The notes beneath the pieces were generated by a model. That model was not told where the DNA came from, searched no databases, and saw only the letters and a program-made list of their open reading frames with translations. Made by a program: the position numbers and the translations under genes. This document shows, in pieces, positions 32,616 to 42,873 of a stretch of DNA of 64,000 nucleotides; the first letter of the stretch is position 1; each line of letters starts with the position of its first letter. The stretch comes from Mycobacterium lentiflavum (lineage in GTDB: Bacteria > Actinomycetota > Actinomycetes > Mycobacteriales > Mycobacteriaceae): positions 124,001 through 188,000 of the forward strand of contig NZ_CP092423.2 of the NCBI RefSeq assembly GCF_022374895.2, written 5' to 3'.

Positions 32616-33829
32616 AAGAACGTCCCGGCATGGGGTGCCTCGGAAACGGCGAACAACCGATCGGCCACGGCCAGGGTCGCCGGATCCTCGGCCCGCGCCA
32701 GCCCCGCCATGGCCAGACTGCGCCAGGTCGTGCCGCCCAGCAGCGCCGCGCCCAGGCCCTCAATCCCGACGTGCAGATCGGCGGGACGGCTCGTGGCTTC
32801 GGCCCCATCGCCACTAATCGTGTAGCTTGCCGAATTCTTCGGCAGCAGTGGGTCGTTGACCGCGACGGTGACCGCGCCGTCGCTGGCGTAGGACCGCGCC
32901 GCCAGCGCACGTTCGGCGTCGATGACACGCAGCCATGTTTCGTCATGCACCGCGGTCACCTTGACCGCCCGGCGATCGACCAAGAGCAACGGCAGCGGAT
33001 CATCGAGCGGCAGCATCCAAAACGTCACTCGGTCAATCAGATCCAGCCCGAACAGGAAGCGCAGCAGCCCAAGGTAGGCGTCGGTGGTGGGGGCGAAGAA
33101 ATCCTCGACCACAATGGTGCGCTGCTCGCTGACAAACCACCTGTCGGTGTCGATCGGGCGGTAGCGGACGAAACCCGACTCGCTCCCGGCCTCCCCGTGC
33201 ACGGCGACATACCAAGCCCCAGAAGACAATTCGGTGCGCAGCCGCACACCCTCCCACCACACTGCGGGCCGGTCGATGGTCCCTGCCCGGGATGGGCGAT
33301 TCGCGTCGTAGATGCCAGGCAGGACTTCCCAGGCCTCGGCGGCGCCGACAAGTCGCACCGGGCCACCCGCCCCGACGCCGGGACGAAACGCCGCCCGCGC
33401 GGTCGTAATCTCCACGTTCTGAGCCAAACTCGCCACGCCGTAGCCGTAGCGCCCGTAGATCGTCGCCTCCGAGGCCCGCAATGAGGCGACCACCTCACCC
33501 CGCGCGGTGAAGTCGTCCAACTGGTGACGCATCAGGGCGCTGGCGATCCCCCGCCGGGTGAACGACGGCAGCACTCCGACGTCTGTCACGGCGGCGTGGT
33601 CGACGACGGCCCCACCGGGCAGGGTCAGCGAGCTCGTGGCGGCGTATGCGGTGCCGACCAATTGTCCAGCGTCGAACGCGCCGACCATACGCCCGGGGTC
33701 GAGCATCTTGGTGATCTGGCCGGGCGGCAGGTCCGGAATCGGCGGAAACCCCACCATTGCTACGCGAAACAGGTTTAGCGCAGCGACGAGGTCGCTCTCG
33801 CTGTCGAGAACCCGGATCTCGGTAGTCAC
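32612..33829 (-). CDS. eis: Eis-family GNAT N-acetyltransferase
   Basis: This encodes a 405-residue protein with the Eis architecture: GNAT domain, second GNAT-like domain and C-terminal sterol-carrier-like domain, ending in a phenylalanine whose carboxylate serves as the base in Eis enzymes (HAGTFF). The acetyl-CoA loop is [15 protein letters not shown] and the catalytic Tyr lies in [13 protein letters not shown]. Eis acetylates amines of aminoglycosides at several positions and host or protein lysines, and forms hexamers. It starts at a GTG; CGGAGT precedes it closely. Confidence 0.9.
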   Translation of the reverse strand: MTTEIRVLDSESDLVAALNLFRVAMVGFPPIPDLPPGQITKMLDPGRMVGAFDAGQLVGTAYAATSSLTLPGGAVVDHAAVTDVGVLPSFTRRGIASALMRHQLDDFTARGEVVASLRASEATIYGRYGYGVASLAQNVEITTARAAFRPGVGAGGPVRLVGAAEAWEVLPGIYDANRPSRAGTIDRPAVWWEGVRLRTELSSGAWYVAVHGEAGSESGFVRYRPIDTDRWFVSEQRTIVVEDFFAPTTDAYLGLLRFLFGLDLIDRVTFWMLPLDDPLPLLLVDRRAVKVTAVHDETWLRVIDAERALAARSYASDGAVTVAVNDPLLPKNSASYTISGDGAEATSRPADLHVGIEGLGAALLGGTTWRSLAMAGLARAEDPATLAVADRLFAVSEAPHAGTFF

Positions 33830-33910
33830 TCCGACATCATGGCGGGTGCGGTCAGCGCCGGATCAGTCAGCCGCCCCGTCTGCCGTGGGACGGCACCAAG
33901 AGACGCAACC

Positions 33911-34327
33911 TCACCCGATCGATGTGATCCCCGCATTGGAGATCGTGAACCCCTTGCCCGACGACACGGTGCAGGTGACTCCGTCGGGCTTCGATGAACA
34001 GCTGAAGGGACCGACGCCGGCGGTCTGGTCGTAGGCGAGGATGGGCGTGCCCTCGCCAGCGTTGCCGAGGCAGGAAACACCCTTGCAGGTGGTGACGACT
34101 CCGCCGGTGGACAGGGTCACGGACTGTTGCGGTTCGTTGGTCTGGCAATAGGACTCGTCGGGGATGCCCGGGTCGCGCTTGTAGTTGACCTCGCAGCTGA
34201 TGTTGCGCGACGGAGACAAGAACGCGCACATCGACGCCGTGCAGGCCGGGTTATCCGCGGCGGCCACCGGCATTCGGACCCAGCAGCTAACGACGAGAAA
34301 TCCGATAATCGCAACCGCACGCTTCAT
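33911..34327 (-). CDS. Secreted cysteine-rich hypothetical protein
   Basis: This encodes a 138-residue exported protein. A signal peptide (KRAVAIIGFLVVSCWVRMPVAAA) is followed by a mature part with seven or more cysteines (CTASMCAFLSPSRNISCEV, SYCQT, TTCKGVSCLG, FSCSS, VTCTV). The pattern (CxFxSPSxNIxCxV, then GPFSC and VTC) is shared by small secreted actinobacterial proteins of unknown function. Disulfide bonds are likely. It lies 10 bp after the acyl-CoA dehydrogenase stop, on the same strand, and may be part of that transcript. Confidence 0.75.
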   Translation of the reverse strand: MKRAVAIIGFLVVSCWVRMPVAAADNPACTASMCAFLSPSRNISCEVNYKRDPGIPDESYCQTNEPQQSVTLSTGGVVTTCKGVSCLGNAGEGTPILAYDQTAGVGPFSCSSKPDGVTCTVSSGKGFTISNAGITSIG

Positions 34328-34337
34328 ATCGTCAAAC

Positions 34338-35549
34338 CTAACGGATGGGCAGCCCGGTCAGCGCCCGCGAAATCACCAGGCGCTGGATCTCGCTGGTCCC
34401 CTCGAAGATGGTGAAGATCTTCGCGTCGCGGTGCATCCGCTCCACCGGGTAGTCGCGGGTGTACCCGTTGCCGCCGAGGATTTGGATGGCCTCGTCGGTG
34501 ACGTAGACCGCGGCCTCGCTCGCGACCAGCTTGGCCATCGAGCCCTCGGCGGAGTCGAAGTTCTGGTTGTTCCGGGCCATCCAGCCCGCCCGCCAGACCA
34601 ACAGGCGGGCGGCGTCGACCCGGCTCTTCATGTCGGCGAGCTTGAACGCCACCGCCTGGAACTCGCCGATCTTACGGCCGAATTGCTCACGCTGGCAGGC
34701 GTATTCGAGCGCATATTCGTAGGCGGCCCGGGCCACGCCGACAGCCATCGCGCCGACAGTCGGCCGAGTGCGCTCGAAGGTCTTCATCGCCGCCTGGCCA
34801 CCCGCCGAGGCGCCGGATTTGACCCGCGCGATCCGGGCCTCGAATTTCTCGCGGCCGCCGAGAATGCAGTCCTCGGGCAACCGGACGTTGTCGAGGACCA
34901 CCTCGGCGGTGTGCGAGGCACGGATGCCGTGCTTCTTGAATTTCTGCCCTTGCGAGAGCCCCTTGGTATCCGGCGGGATGACGAACGACACCTGGCCGCG
35001 GGTGCCCAGCTCCGGATAGACCGACGCCACCACGATGTGCACGTTGGCAATACCGCCGTTGGTTGCCCACGTCTTGGTGCCGTTGAGCACCCACTCGTTC
35101 GTCGCCTCGTCGAACCGGGCCCGGGTGCGGATGGCGCCGACGTCAGAACCCGCGTCGGGCTCCGACGAACAGAACGCACCGAGCTTGGGGTCGCCGGGGG
35201 TACCGAACATCTCGGGCAGATACTGACCGAGCTGCTCAGGAGTTCCGTTGCCCGCCAACGCCGCCGCGGCCAGGCCGGTCCCCATGATGGACAGCGCGAT
35301 GCCGGCGTCGCCCCAGAACATCTCCTCGAACGCGGTGAGGAAGCCCAGGCCGGTCGGTTCGGCGGCCTGCTGCGCGAAGAAGTCGGGGGAGTAGAGGCCC
35401 ACCTTCGCGGCCTCCTGGATCACCGGCCACGGGGTTTCCTCCCGTTCATCCCATTCGGCCGCGGCGGGGCGGATGGTTTCGGCCGCGAACTGGTGCACCC
35501 AATCGCGCACCTCGATGACGTCGTCACTCAGTTGCATCGAGAAAGTCAT
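34338..35549 (-). CDS. Acyl-CoA dehydrogenase (FadE type)
   Basis: This encodes a 403-residue FAD enzyme catalysing alpha,beta-desaturation of acyl-CoA in the cytosol. Family motifs are present: [21 protein letters not shown] (first signature), [22 protein letters not shown], and the C-terminal [42 protein letters not shown] (second signature). The catalytic Glu is likely the one in FEGTSEIQ. A TetR gene lies 37 bp upstream on the same strand, so its promoter region governs both. The substrate chain type is unknown. Confidence 0.93.
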   Translation of the reverse strand: MTFSMQLSDDVIEVRDWVHQFAAETIRPAAAEWDEREETPWPVIQEAAKVGLYSPDFFAQQAAEPTGLGFLTAFEEMFWGDAGIALSIMGTGLAAAALAGNGTPEQLGQYLPEMFGTPGDPKLGAFCSSEPDAGSDVGAIRTRARFDEATNEWVLNGTKTWATNGGIANVHIVVASVYPELGTRGQVSFVIPPDTKGLSQGQKFKKHGIRASHTAEVVLDNVRLPEDCILGGREKFEARIARVKSGASAGGQAAMKTFERTRPTVGAMAVGVARAAYEYALEYACQREQFGRKIGEFQAVAFKLADMKSRVDAARLLVWRAGWMARNNQNFDSAEGSMAKLVASEAAVYVTDEAIQILGGNGYTRDYPVERMHRDAKIFTIFEGTSEIQRLVISRALTGLPIR

Positions 35550-35586
35550 GGTTTTACTCCTGGAAGAGGTTGATATGCCTGGATTT

Positions 35587-36198
35587 TCAGGGTTTTCTGG
35601 GGTTGGTGTGTTGTGCGAGGACGCTGACGGTCTGGGTGACCCAGGCTTCGAAATAGCGATCCTCGTCGACGTTGCCCGGCAAGCGTCCGGACAGCGCCTG
35701 CAGCGTCGCCGCGTGCGACAGGGAAGCGATCGCCACGGCCGCCGCGGCCTCGGGATCGGGAATGCTGGTACGGCCGGAGCGATTGGACGCGGCCAGCTCG
35801 TGGGCGAACCGTTGGTAGGCGTTGTCGGTGATGACCTGCCAGGTCTTCTCGTCGAGGTCGCCGAGCTCTTCGGGCTCGCGCAGCATGACCTTGAGCAAAT
35901 CCTCGCTTTGTCGCAGGTTGCTCCAGATCAGTTGACCGGCGGTACGCACTGCCTGCTCGACGCCGTCCGGCTGCCCGGCGTCGAACTGCTCACGCGCGGC
36001 GACGATGCTGTCGATGCGTTGGGTCACCGCCGCCTCCAGCAGTTCACGCTTGGAGGCGAAGTGCTTGTACAACGCGCCCGAGCCGGGGGCGAGGCCGGAC
36101 GCGCGCTGGATGTCGGCGACCGACGTCGCAGCGTAGCCCTTGGCGGCGAACAGCTTCAGCGCCTCCGTCAGCAGTCGGTCGCGTCCCGAATCGGCCAC
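35587..36198 (-). CDS. TetR/AcrR-family regulator of the acyl-CoA dehydrogenase operon
   Basis: This encodes a 203-residue TetR regulator: [52 protein letters not shown], then a ligand domain with a tail around [11 protein letters not shown] prefer GTG 36198 because minus-strand TACTCT (36210-36205) lies 6 nt upstream, predicting a leaderless mRNA; GTG 36219 in frame is the alternative. The near-perfect 28-bp palindrome 36196-36223 overlaps the -10 box and both starts. The gene precedes fadE on the same strand, so autorepression of both is likely, with an acyl-CoA as probable ligand (inference). Confidence 0.9.
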   Translation of the reverse strand: MADSGRDRLLTEALKLFAAKGYAATSVADIQRASGLAPGSGALYKHFASKRELLEAAVTQRIDSIVAAREQFDAGQPDGVEQAVRTAGQLIWSNLRQSEDLLKVMLREPEELGDLDEKTWQVITDNAYQRFAHELAASNRSGRTSIPDPEAAAAVAIASLSHAATLQALSGRLPGNVDEDRYFEAWVTQTVSVLAQHTNPRKP

Positions 36199-36223
36199 GG
36201 TGAGAGAGTACTCACTCACCGTG
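36196..36223. promoter_or_regulatory. 28-bp palindromic TetR operator
   Basis: The outer arms CACGGTGAG (36196-36204) and CTCACCGTG (36215-36223) are perfect, and the core GAGTACTC (36206-36213) is itself a palindrome; only one base pair of 28 breaks symmetry. It contains the predicted -10 box and start codons of the 35587-36198 regulator gene. Confidence 0.65.
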
Positions 36224-36300
36224 GCAATGGCAAACCGCTTTCGGTCGCATGCACCACGACGGCTACCCGGTCGAGGTGTTGATCCGGCGGCCCAAAATGT

Positions 36301-37494
36301 TCAGGCCGGTATCAGCTTGAGCGGAAGGTGTCGATGTCGGCGGATGATGTTGTTCACTGCCCAGACGGGTTGCCCGACGACCTCGATACGATCCACCCGT
36401 TCCAGCAGGGCGCGCAGAATGGCAGCGGTCTCCATCCGGGAGAGTCCCTGACCGGCGCAGGCGTGGGTTCCGTGGCCGAAACCGATGTGGCGGCCGGCAT
36501 CGCGGCGGATGTCGAAGATTTCGGGTCTGTCCCATTCGTTCTCGTCACGGTTGGCTGAGGCGTACATGACCAGAACCCGTGATCCGGCAGGTATTGGCGT
36601 GCCGGCGATCTCGGTGTCGTGGCGTACCTGGCGGGCGAACGCGCGCAGCGGCGATTCATAGCGAATCACTTCGTTGACGGCATTGGGGATGAGCCCGGGG
36701 TTCTCTTTTGCCAGCCGCCACTGATCGGAGTGTGTACCGAACAGATACAGGGCGTTGGAGATAGCGCTGATTGTCGTGTCCAGTGATGGGGCGATGTAAT
36801 CGATCATCAGTGCCGAGCAAGCGGCGTAGCTGAGCTGGCCGGCGTCGGCGGCGCAGAGCAGTTCGTGCGCCATGCTTCCGTCCAGGACGTTGCGGTGCCG
36901 CACCACACGACGGGCGAACAGCAGCATCTGCAGGCTGCGTCGAGTCGCTTTCACGGTTTGCCAATTGAGTGGGCCCAGGACGTCGAACGTGGCGCCGGCC
37001 CATTCGATCAGATGCTGACGTTGATCCCGGGGCCAGCCGACGAGATCGGGGACGATAGCGAGCGGCAGGGCTGTCGCCAGATCGGCGACAGCGTCGACGG
37101 TGCCGCGTCGTATCGCCGCGTCGACCACGGTATCCGCCATCTTTTCGATGGTTTCGCTGACGGACCGCAGTGCCCTGGGCAGCAGCCGGTGCGCAAGAAG
37201 CTTCCGCCGTTGATCGTGTTCGGTGCCGTCACTGTTGAGTGTGGTGCCGCGCGATAGTCGGTTGCTGAACGGGTTGAGCGCGACGCCGCGTCCGGAGATG
37301 AACGCCGAGTCGTTGCGCAGTGTGGCTTTGCACTCGGCGTAGCGCGGCAATGCGTAAACCCGGTGCCGGTGCAGCCGGACCACCGGGCCGGCGTCGCGCA
37401 GTCGCCGATAGTGCGGGTAGGGATCGAGAACGGCGGCGCGGCTGTAGATGTCATACCAGTAGGCGGTAGCGACATCCTTGCGCCCCTTGCTCAT
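36301..37494 (-). CDS. Cytochrome P450
   Basis: This encodes a 397-residue soluble P450. The heme loop is GFGHGTHACAGQGLSRMETA. The I-helix segment IAPSLDTTISAISNALYLF lacks the usual AGxxT but keeps a Thr pair. K-helix: NEVIRYESPLRAF. The start is ATG 37494, with GAGGAG 7 nt upstream; longer forms add a basic tail without support. No ferredoxin or ferredoxin-reductase gene is next to it. It is divergent from fda with 241 bp between. The substrate is unknown. Confidence 0.92.
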   Translation of the reverse strand: MSKGRKDVATAYWYDIYSRAAVLDPYPHYRRLRDAGPVVRLHRHRVYALPRYAECKATLRNDSAFISGRGVALNPFSNRLSRGTTLNSDGTEHDQRRKLLAHRLLPRALRSVSETIEKMADTVVDAAIRRGTVDAVADLATALPLAIVPDLVGWPRDQRQHLIEWAGATFDVLGPLNWQTVKATRRSLQMLLFARRVVRHRNVLDGSMAHELLCAADAGQLSYAACSALMIDYIAPSLDTTISAISNALYLFGTHSDQWRLAKENPGLIPNAVNEVIRYESPLRAFARQVRHDTEIAGTPIPAGSRVLVMYASANRDENEWDRPEIFDIRRDAGRHIGFGHGTHACAGQGLSRMETAAILRALLERVDRIEVVGQPVWAVNNIIRRHRHLPLKLIPA

Positions 37495-37735
37495 GGGGAA
37501 TCTCCTCGCTGCCCGGTAGGGCCGCTCCTCCGCGTGACTCGCTGAATCTGACGAAAGCGTCACATATGCCGATCGCCTCAGTCAATAGATCCTGATCAAA
37601 TCGCCGCTGTGCGGTGTACCGCCAGGAGTCGAAGTGCCTGTATGCACCGGGGGTGGCGGTGCGCAATGCTGGACCCGTGGTCGCGGGTTCGGCGCACGGG
37701 GCCCGGCCCGATCGACCAACGACGGAGGGATCGCA

Positions 37736-38623
37736 GTGAACGACGAGCAACGCAACGCGATGGCGTCGGGGCGTGGCTTTATCGCCGCGCTGGACCAAAG
37801 CGGCGGCAGTACGCCAAAAGCCTTGAAGCTGTATGGGATTGAGCAGGACGCGTACGACAACGACGAGCAGATGTTCAACCTCATCCACGAGATGCGCGAG
37901 CGCCTGATGGCCAGCCCCAGCTTTTCCGGCGACAAGATACTGGCAACGATCCTGTTCGAACAGACCATGGACCGGGCCATCAACGGCGAAGACACCGCGG
38001 CCTATCTGTGGAAGCAGAAGCACATCGTGCCGTTCGTGAAAGTCGACCAGGGCCTCAGCGATGCCGAAAACGGTGTCCAGCTGATGAAGCCGATGACCAA
38101 ACTCGATTCACTGCTGGATCGGGCCGTCGACAAGGGCATCTTCGGCACCAAGATGCGCTCGTTCATCCAAGAGCCGAACGAGGCGGGCATCAGCGCCATC
38201 GTCGACCAGCAATTCGAATACGCCGCCACGATCGCCGAGCGCGGAATGATGCCGATCGTCGAGCCCGAGGTCAGCATCAACAGCCCGGACAAGCCCAAGG
38301 CGGACGGCCTGCTGGTGGCGGCGCTGTACGCAAAACTCGACGAGCTGCCGGGTGACCGGCAGGTGATGCTCAAACTGACGTTGCCCGACGAAGACAACCT
38401 CTACGCGCCGCTGATCGACCACCCCCGGGTGCTGCGGGTGGTCGCGCTGTCCGGCGGTTACAGCCTCACCGAGAGCTGCGAGATCCTGGCCCGCAATCAC
38501 GGCCTGATCGCCAGCTTCTCGCGGGCGTTGACCGAGGGACTGACCGCCCAGCAGAGCGACGCGGAATTCGACGAGAAGCTCGGTTCGAACATCGCGGAGA
38601 TCTACGCGGCGTCGACCACCTAG
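37736..38623 (+). CDS. fda: Class I fructose-bisphosphate aldolase
   Basis: This encodes a 295-residue Schiff-base aldolase very like the 296-residue enzyme of staphylococci: GRGFIAALDQSGGSTPKALKLYG, DKILATILFEQTMDR, VPFVKVDQGLSDAENGVQLMKP, and GTKMRSFIQEPNEAGISAIVDQQFEYA, with the lysine-bearing barrel strands MLKLTLP and VVALSGGYS. It cleaves fructose 1,6-bisphosphate to dihydroxyacetone phosphate and glyceraldehyde 3-phosphate without metal. Mycobacteria normally rely on a class II enzyme, so this would be a second aldolase. The GTG start has GGAGGG 6 nt upstream. Confidence 0.94.
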   Translation: MNDEQRNAMASGRGFIAALDQSGGSTPKALKLYGIEQDAYDNDEQMFNLIHEMRERLMASPSFSGDKILATILFEQTMDRAINGEDTAAYLWKQKHIVPFVKVDQGLSDAENGVQLMKPMTKLDSLLDRAVDKGIFGTKMRSFIQEPNEAGISAIVDQQFEYAATIAERGMMPIVEPEVSINSPDKPKADGLLVAALYAKLDELPGDRQVMLKLTLPDEDNLYAPLIDHPRVLRVVALSGGYSLTESCEILARNHGLIASFSRALTEGLTAQQSDAEFDEKLGSNIAEIYAASTT

Positions 38624-38635
38624 CGGGGGCCCGGG

Positions 38636-39478
38636 TCAGCGGGCCGGCGGCGAGACCTGGATGACGCTGCCGTCGGTGCCGACCGCGATGGACCCGCTGA
38701 GCGGCCCGTCGGACGCGTGGATGCGCAGGCTCAGCGAGCCGTCCTTGCGGGACTCGATGGTCAAGGTGGTCCGGTTGGCGTCATAGATGTGCAGCGTCTG
38801 CGGTGCCTGCTGCACGACACCGAGGACAGCCTGCACGTCGAACTTGGCGAGGTCACCCACCGCCGAGTTCGGCAAAGCGGCAGGAGTGGGACCAAGGTTC
38901 ATCCAATTGCCGTCGCGGTACACCCACGTCACGACCTTGCGCGCATTGGCGGTGTCCGGACGCAGCACCACCGCTTGGTCTTGGTAGACGTTCAGCTGAT
39001 AGCCGAGCGTGTCGCCGAACTGGGTGCGCATCTGCGCCAGCAGTCCGGTCATCCCGGCGAAGCTCAGCAATTGCTGCGGCTGCGGTGTCGCACTCGGGGT
39101 GTTGCCCGCGGAGCCGATGGCCGCCGGCGAGGTGGTCAGACTCGGTGCAGACGTACCTGATGGCCGGTTCCACTGCATCACGGCGAAACCGGCGCCCAGC
39201 AGTAGGAGCACTAGGGCCGCCGCGCCCGCGATCCGGATGACCGGGCTACCGACTTTCGATGCCGGGGCCGCCGGTGCGACCGGGGTGTGCTGGATTTGCA
39301 GATCCGACATCAGCGAGTGCAATTCGCTCAGGGTGGTGGCCTTGGTTGCGGCGCTTACCCGCTGGCGGTGCTCTTCTGTCGACAGTTGGCCATCGCCGAG
39401 GGCCGCGTCGAGCGCCTGACAGGTGTTGTTGCGATCGCCGTCGGTAGCCCGGATGTTGTCGCTGACCACAGCAAACAT
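38636..39478 (-). CDS. DUF1707 domain membrane protein
   Basis: This encodes a 280-residue protein with an N-terminal DUF1707 (SHOCT-like) segment, IRATDGDRNNTCQALDAALGDGQLSTEEHRQRVSAATKATTLSELHSLMSDLQ, one membrane helix (IAGAAALVLLLLGAGFAVMQW), a Thr/Ser/Pro linker and an extracytoplasmic beta-rich domain of about 160 residues (LLAQMRTQFGDTLGYQLNVYQDQAVVLRP...). The role of the family is unknown. An in-frame GTG at 39469 lies 7 nt after a TACGAT box and could be the true, leaderless start. It faces away from the formate dehydrogenase operon. Confidence 0.82.
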   Translation of the reverse strand: MFAVVSDNIRATDGDRNNTCQALDAALGDGQLSTEEHRQRVSAATKATTLSELHSLMSDLQIQHTPVAPAAPASKVGSPVIRIAGAAALVLLLLGAGFAVMQWNRPSGTSAPSLTTSPAAIGSAGNTPSATPQPQQLLSFAGMTGLLAQMRTQFGDTLGYQLNVYQDQAVVLRPDTANARKVVTWVYRDGNWMNLGPTPAALPNSAVGDLAKFDVQAVLGVVQQAPQTLHIYDANRTTLTIESRKDGSLSLRIHASDGPLSGSIAVGTDGSVIQVSPPAR

Positions 39479-39539
39479 CGTAGGAGGCGCGCTGAAAAAT
39501 CGCGCCGGTTCCCGCCGGGTAATCGATCGCGCGGCCCAC

Positions 39540-39545
39540 TAGGCT
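39540..39545 (+). promoter_or_regulatory. -10 box of the formate dehydrogenase operon (leaderless)
   Basis: TAGGCT ends 7 nt before ATG 39553; no ribosome-binding site precedes the ATG. Confidence 0.45.
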
Positions 39546-39552
39546 TCGGGAT

Positions 39553-42500
39553 ATGGCTCCGAAGCTGCCCTCGCCGAAGATCTTTCTGGAATGGCCCGTC
39601 ATTCGTCAGCTGCGTTCGGCCGACGCGTTCGGCCGCGGGCCGGCGGTGACCTCCAGGCACACCCGGGCCCTCGCCCCGCGCACCACGACCGCCGACCGGG
39701 TGGTGCAAAGCGTATGCCCGTACTGCGCAGTCGGCTGCGGTCAAAAAGTGTTCGTCAAGGACGAGAAGGTCGTCCAGATCGAGGGCGATCCGGACTCGCC
39801 GATCTCGCGGGGACGCTTGTGCCCCAAGGGTTCGGCCAGTGAGCAGCTGGTCAATTCGCCGGGCCGCCAGATCAAAATGCTCTATCGCGCCCCGCGAGCG
39901 ACGGAGTGGCAGTCGCTGGATCTCGACACCGCCATCGACATGGTGGCCGATCGCTTCGTCGAGGCCCGCCGGCATGCCTGGCAGGATATCGACAAGAAGG
40001 GGCACCCGCTGCGGCGCACGATGAAGATCGCCGCGCTCGGCGGAGCCACACTGGACAACGAAGAGAACTACGTCATCAAGAAGCTCTTCACCGCCGCGGG
40101 CGCGATCCAGATCGAGAACCAAGCTCGTATTTGACACAGCTCCACAGTTCCCGGTCTGGGGACTTCCTTCGGGCGCGGTGGCGCCACCCAATCACTGCAA
40201 GACATGGCCAACGCCGACTGCATCATCATCCAGGGCTCCAACATGGCCGAGTGCCATCCCGTCGGCTTCCAATGGGTTGAGGAGGCAAAAGCCCGGGGCG
40301 CGAAGTTGATTCACGTCGATCCACGCTTCACCCGCACCTCGGCCGTGGCGGACAAACACATCCCGATCCGGGCGGGCTCGGATGTGGTGCTGCTCGGCGC
40401 GCTGATCAATTACGTCATCAGCAACGACAAGTGGTTCAAGGAATACGTGGTGGCCTATACCAACGCGGCCACGCTGATCAACGAAAACTACCGCGACGCA
40501 GAGGATTTGGGCGGCCTGTTCTCCGGCTATGATCCCGAGACCGGGCAGTACGACCCGTCGACGTGGGCCTATGCAGGACAGGAACAGGACGAAAGCCGCC
40601 GCGAGCACGGCGCCAGCGCCTCGGCCCGGGCCGCCGGCGATGCGCACGGCAGCGGCGGTCCGCCCTTACCGCACGCCCGCGTGCTGCGCGACGAGACCCT
40701 GCGGCATCCGCGGACGGTGTTTCAGATCGTCAAGCGGCACTATGCGCGATACACGCCGGAGATGGTGCGCGACGTCTGCGGCATCGGCGTCGGGGACTTC
40801 GACTACCTCGCACGCACGCTCGTCGCTAACTCGGGTCGGGAGCGCACCACTTGCTTCGCCTATGCCGTCGGCTGGACGCAGCACACGCTGGGGGCCCAAT
40901 TCATCCGCACCGCAACGATTCTGCAGCTGCTGCTGGGCAACGTCGGACGCCCGGGCAGCGGCATCATGGCGCTGCGCGGCCACGCCACCATCCAAGGGTC
41001 CACCGACATACCGACGTTGTTCAACTTGCTGCCCGGCTACCTGTCGATGCCGAAGGCCGGTGTGCACGACACCTTCGCTGAGTACATCGAAGCGGTCGGA
41101 CCGAAGAACCAGAAAGGTTTCTGGGCCAACGCCGACACCTACATCGTCAGCCTGCTCAAGGCATGGTGGGGCGACGCCGCCCGCGAGGACAACGACTGGG
41201 CCTACGACTACCTGCCGCGGCTGTCCGGTCCGCACGGCACGTATCAAACGGTCATGTCGATGCTTGAAGACGAGGTCGACGGGTACTTCCTGCTGGGACA
41301 GAACCCGGCCGTCGGATCGGCGCATGGCCGGATGCAGCGCATGGGTATGTCGCACCTGAAGTGGCTGGTGGTGCGCGACCTCAACCTGATCGAGTCGGCC
41401 ACCTTCTGGAAGGACGGCCCCGAGATCGCTTCCGGCGAGCTGAAAACCGAGGACATCGAGACCGAGGTGTTCTTCTTCCCGGCGGCGACGCACGTGGAAA
41501 AGGCCGGTTCCTTCACCCAGACCCAACGTCTTGTGCAGTGGCGGCATAAGGCCGTCGACCCGCCCGGCGACTGCCAGAGCGAGTTGCAGTTCTTCTTCGA
41601 GCTGGGCAAGGGAATTCGGCAGCGGCTGGCCGGATCCACCGACGAACGCGACCGGCCGCTGCTGGATCTGACCTGGGACTATCCCACCGATGAGCATGGC
41701 GAGCCCGATTCCACAGCGGTCTTGGCCGAGATCAGCGGCCGTTACCTGAGCGGACCCAAAGCCGGCCGGCCGCTATCGGGATACACCGAACTCGGTGCCG
41801 ACGGATCGACGGCATGTGGCTGCTGGATCTATTCGGGTGTGTACGCCGACGGCGTCAACCAAGCCGCCCGCCGAGCGCCGCGGGGCGGTCCGAGCCCGAG
41901 CCAGTCGGAATGGGGCTGGGCCTGGCCGGCCGATCGCCGCATCCTGTACAACCGGGCGTCGGCCGACCCGGACGGCAAACCGTGGAGCGAGCGCAAGCGC
42001 TACATCTGGTGGGACCCCGAGCAGCAGCGCTGGGTCGGTCACGACGTACCCGATTTCGTGGCCGACCGGGCGCCGGGCAGCCGCCCGGACCCAGACGTCG
42101 GCGGCCCCGACGCCCTCGCCGGCGACGACCCATTCATCATGCAGGCCGACGGCAAGGGTTGGCTGTTCGCGCCCAAGGGTGTGGTGGACGGACCGCTGCC
42201 GACACACTACGAGCCGCAAGAGTCGCCGGTGGCAAACGCGCTCTACCCGCAGCAGCAGAACCCCTCGCGAATCACCTTCCCGCGCAAGGACAATCTGAGC
42301 GCTCCGAGCGCCGGCGATCCCGGCGCCGACGTGTACCCGTACGTGTTCACCACCTACCGGCTCACCGAGCACCACACCGCCGGCGGCATGAGCCGCTGGC
42401 TGCCCTACCTCTCCGAGTTGCAACCGGAGATGTTCTGCGAGGTCTCGCCCGAGCTGGCCGCCGAACGCGGGCTCGAGCCCTACGGCTGGGCCACAATCAT

Positions 42501-42873
42501 CTCGCCGCGTGCGGCGATCGAGGCGCGGGTGCTCGTCACCGAGCGGATGACCCCGCTGCGGATCGGCGGGCATACGGTGCACCAGATCGGGTTGCCCTAT
42601 CACTGGGGTGTGGGCAGCGACGCGGTCGTGAGCGGGGACGCGGCCAACGATCTGCTGGGCGTGACACTGGATCCCAACGTGCAGATCCAGGAGTCCAAGG
42701 CCGCGTCCTGCGACATCCAGCCGGGCCGGCGGCCGCACGGCGCGAAGCTGCTGCGGTTGATCGAGGAGTATCAGTCCCGCGCGGGCGCCACCGTGGAGAC
42801 GGGCAATATCCGAGTCAGCGAAGCTGTCTGGGAGAGTATCGAGCGTGAGCAGGACGGGAAGGGAGGCCAGTGA
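39553..42873 (+). CDS. fdh: Selenocysteine-containing formate dehydrogenase, catalytic (alpha) subunit
   Basis: This encodes a 1106-residue molybdopterin enzyme if the in-frame TGA at 40132-40134 (codon 194) is read as selenocysteine; otherwise the gene would split in two. The residues around it (QARI-Sec-HSSTVPGLGTSFGRG) match the active site of FdnG/FdoG-type formate dehydrogenases, where Sec ligates Mo/W next to the catalytic His. An N-terminal [4Fe-4S] site is present (Cys55, Cys58, Cys62, Cys90: CPYCAVGCG, LCPKG). The C-terminal dinucleotide-binding domain (about 960-1090) is intact. The reaction is formate to CO2 plus two electrons, passed to the next two subunits. I see no twin-arginine signal, so the active site probably faces the cytosol. 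A 4-bp overlap joins it to the beta subunit. Confidence 0.95.
40132..40164 (+). promoter_or_regulatory. Selenocysteine UGA and SECIS-like hairpin
   Basis: UGA at 40132-40134 is followed, after 18 nt to the loop, by a 7-bp stem (AGTTCCC 40146-40152 with GGGGACT 40158-40164, one G-U) closing the loop GGTCT (40153-40157). The 18-nt distance and the GGUCU loop agree with the E. coli fdhF SECIS as I recall it; SelB binds this loop. Confidence 0.85.
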
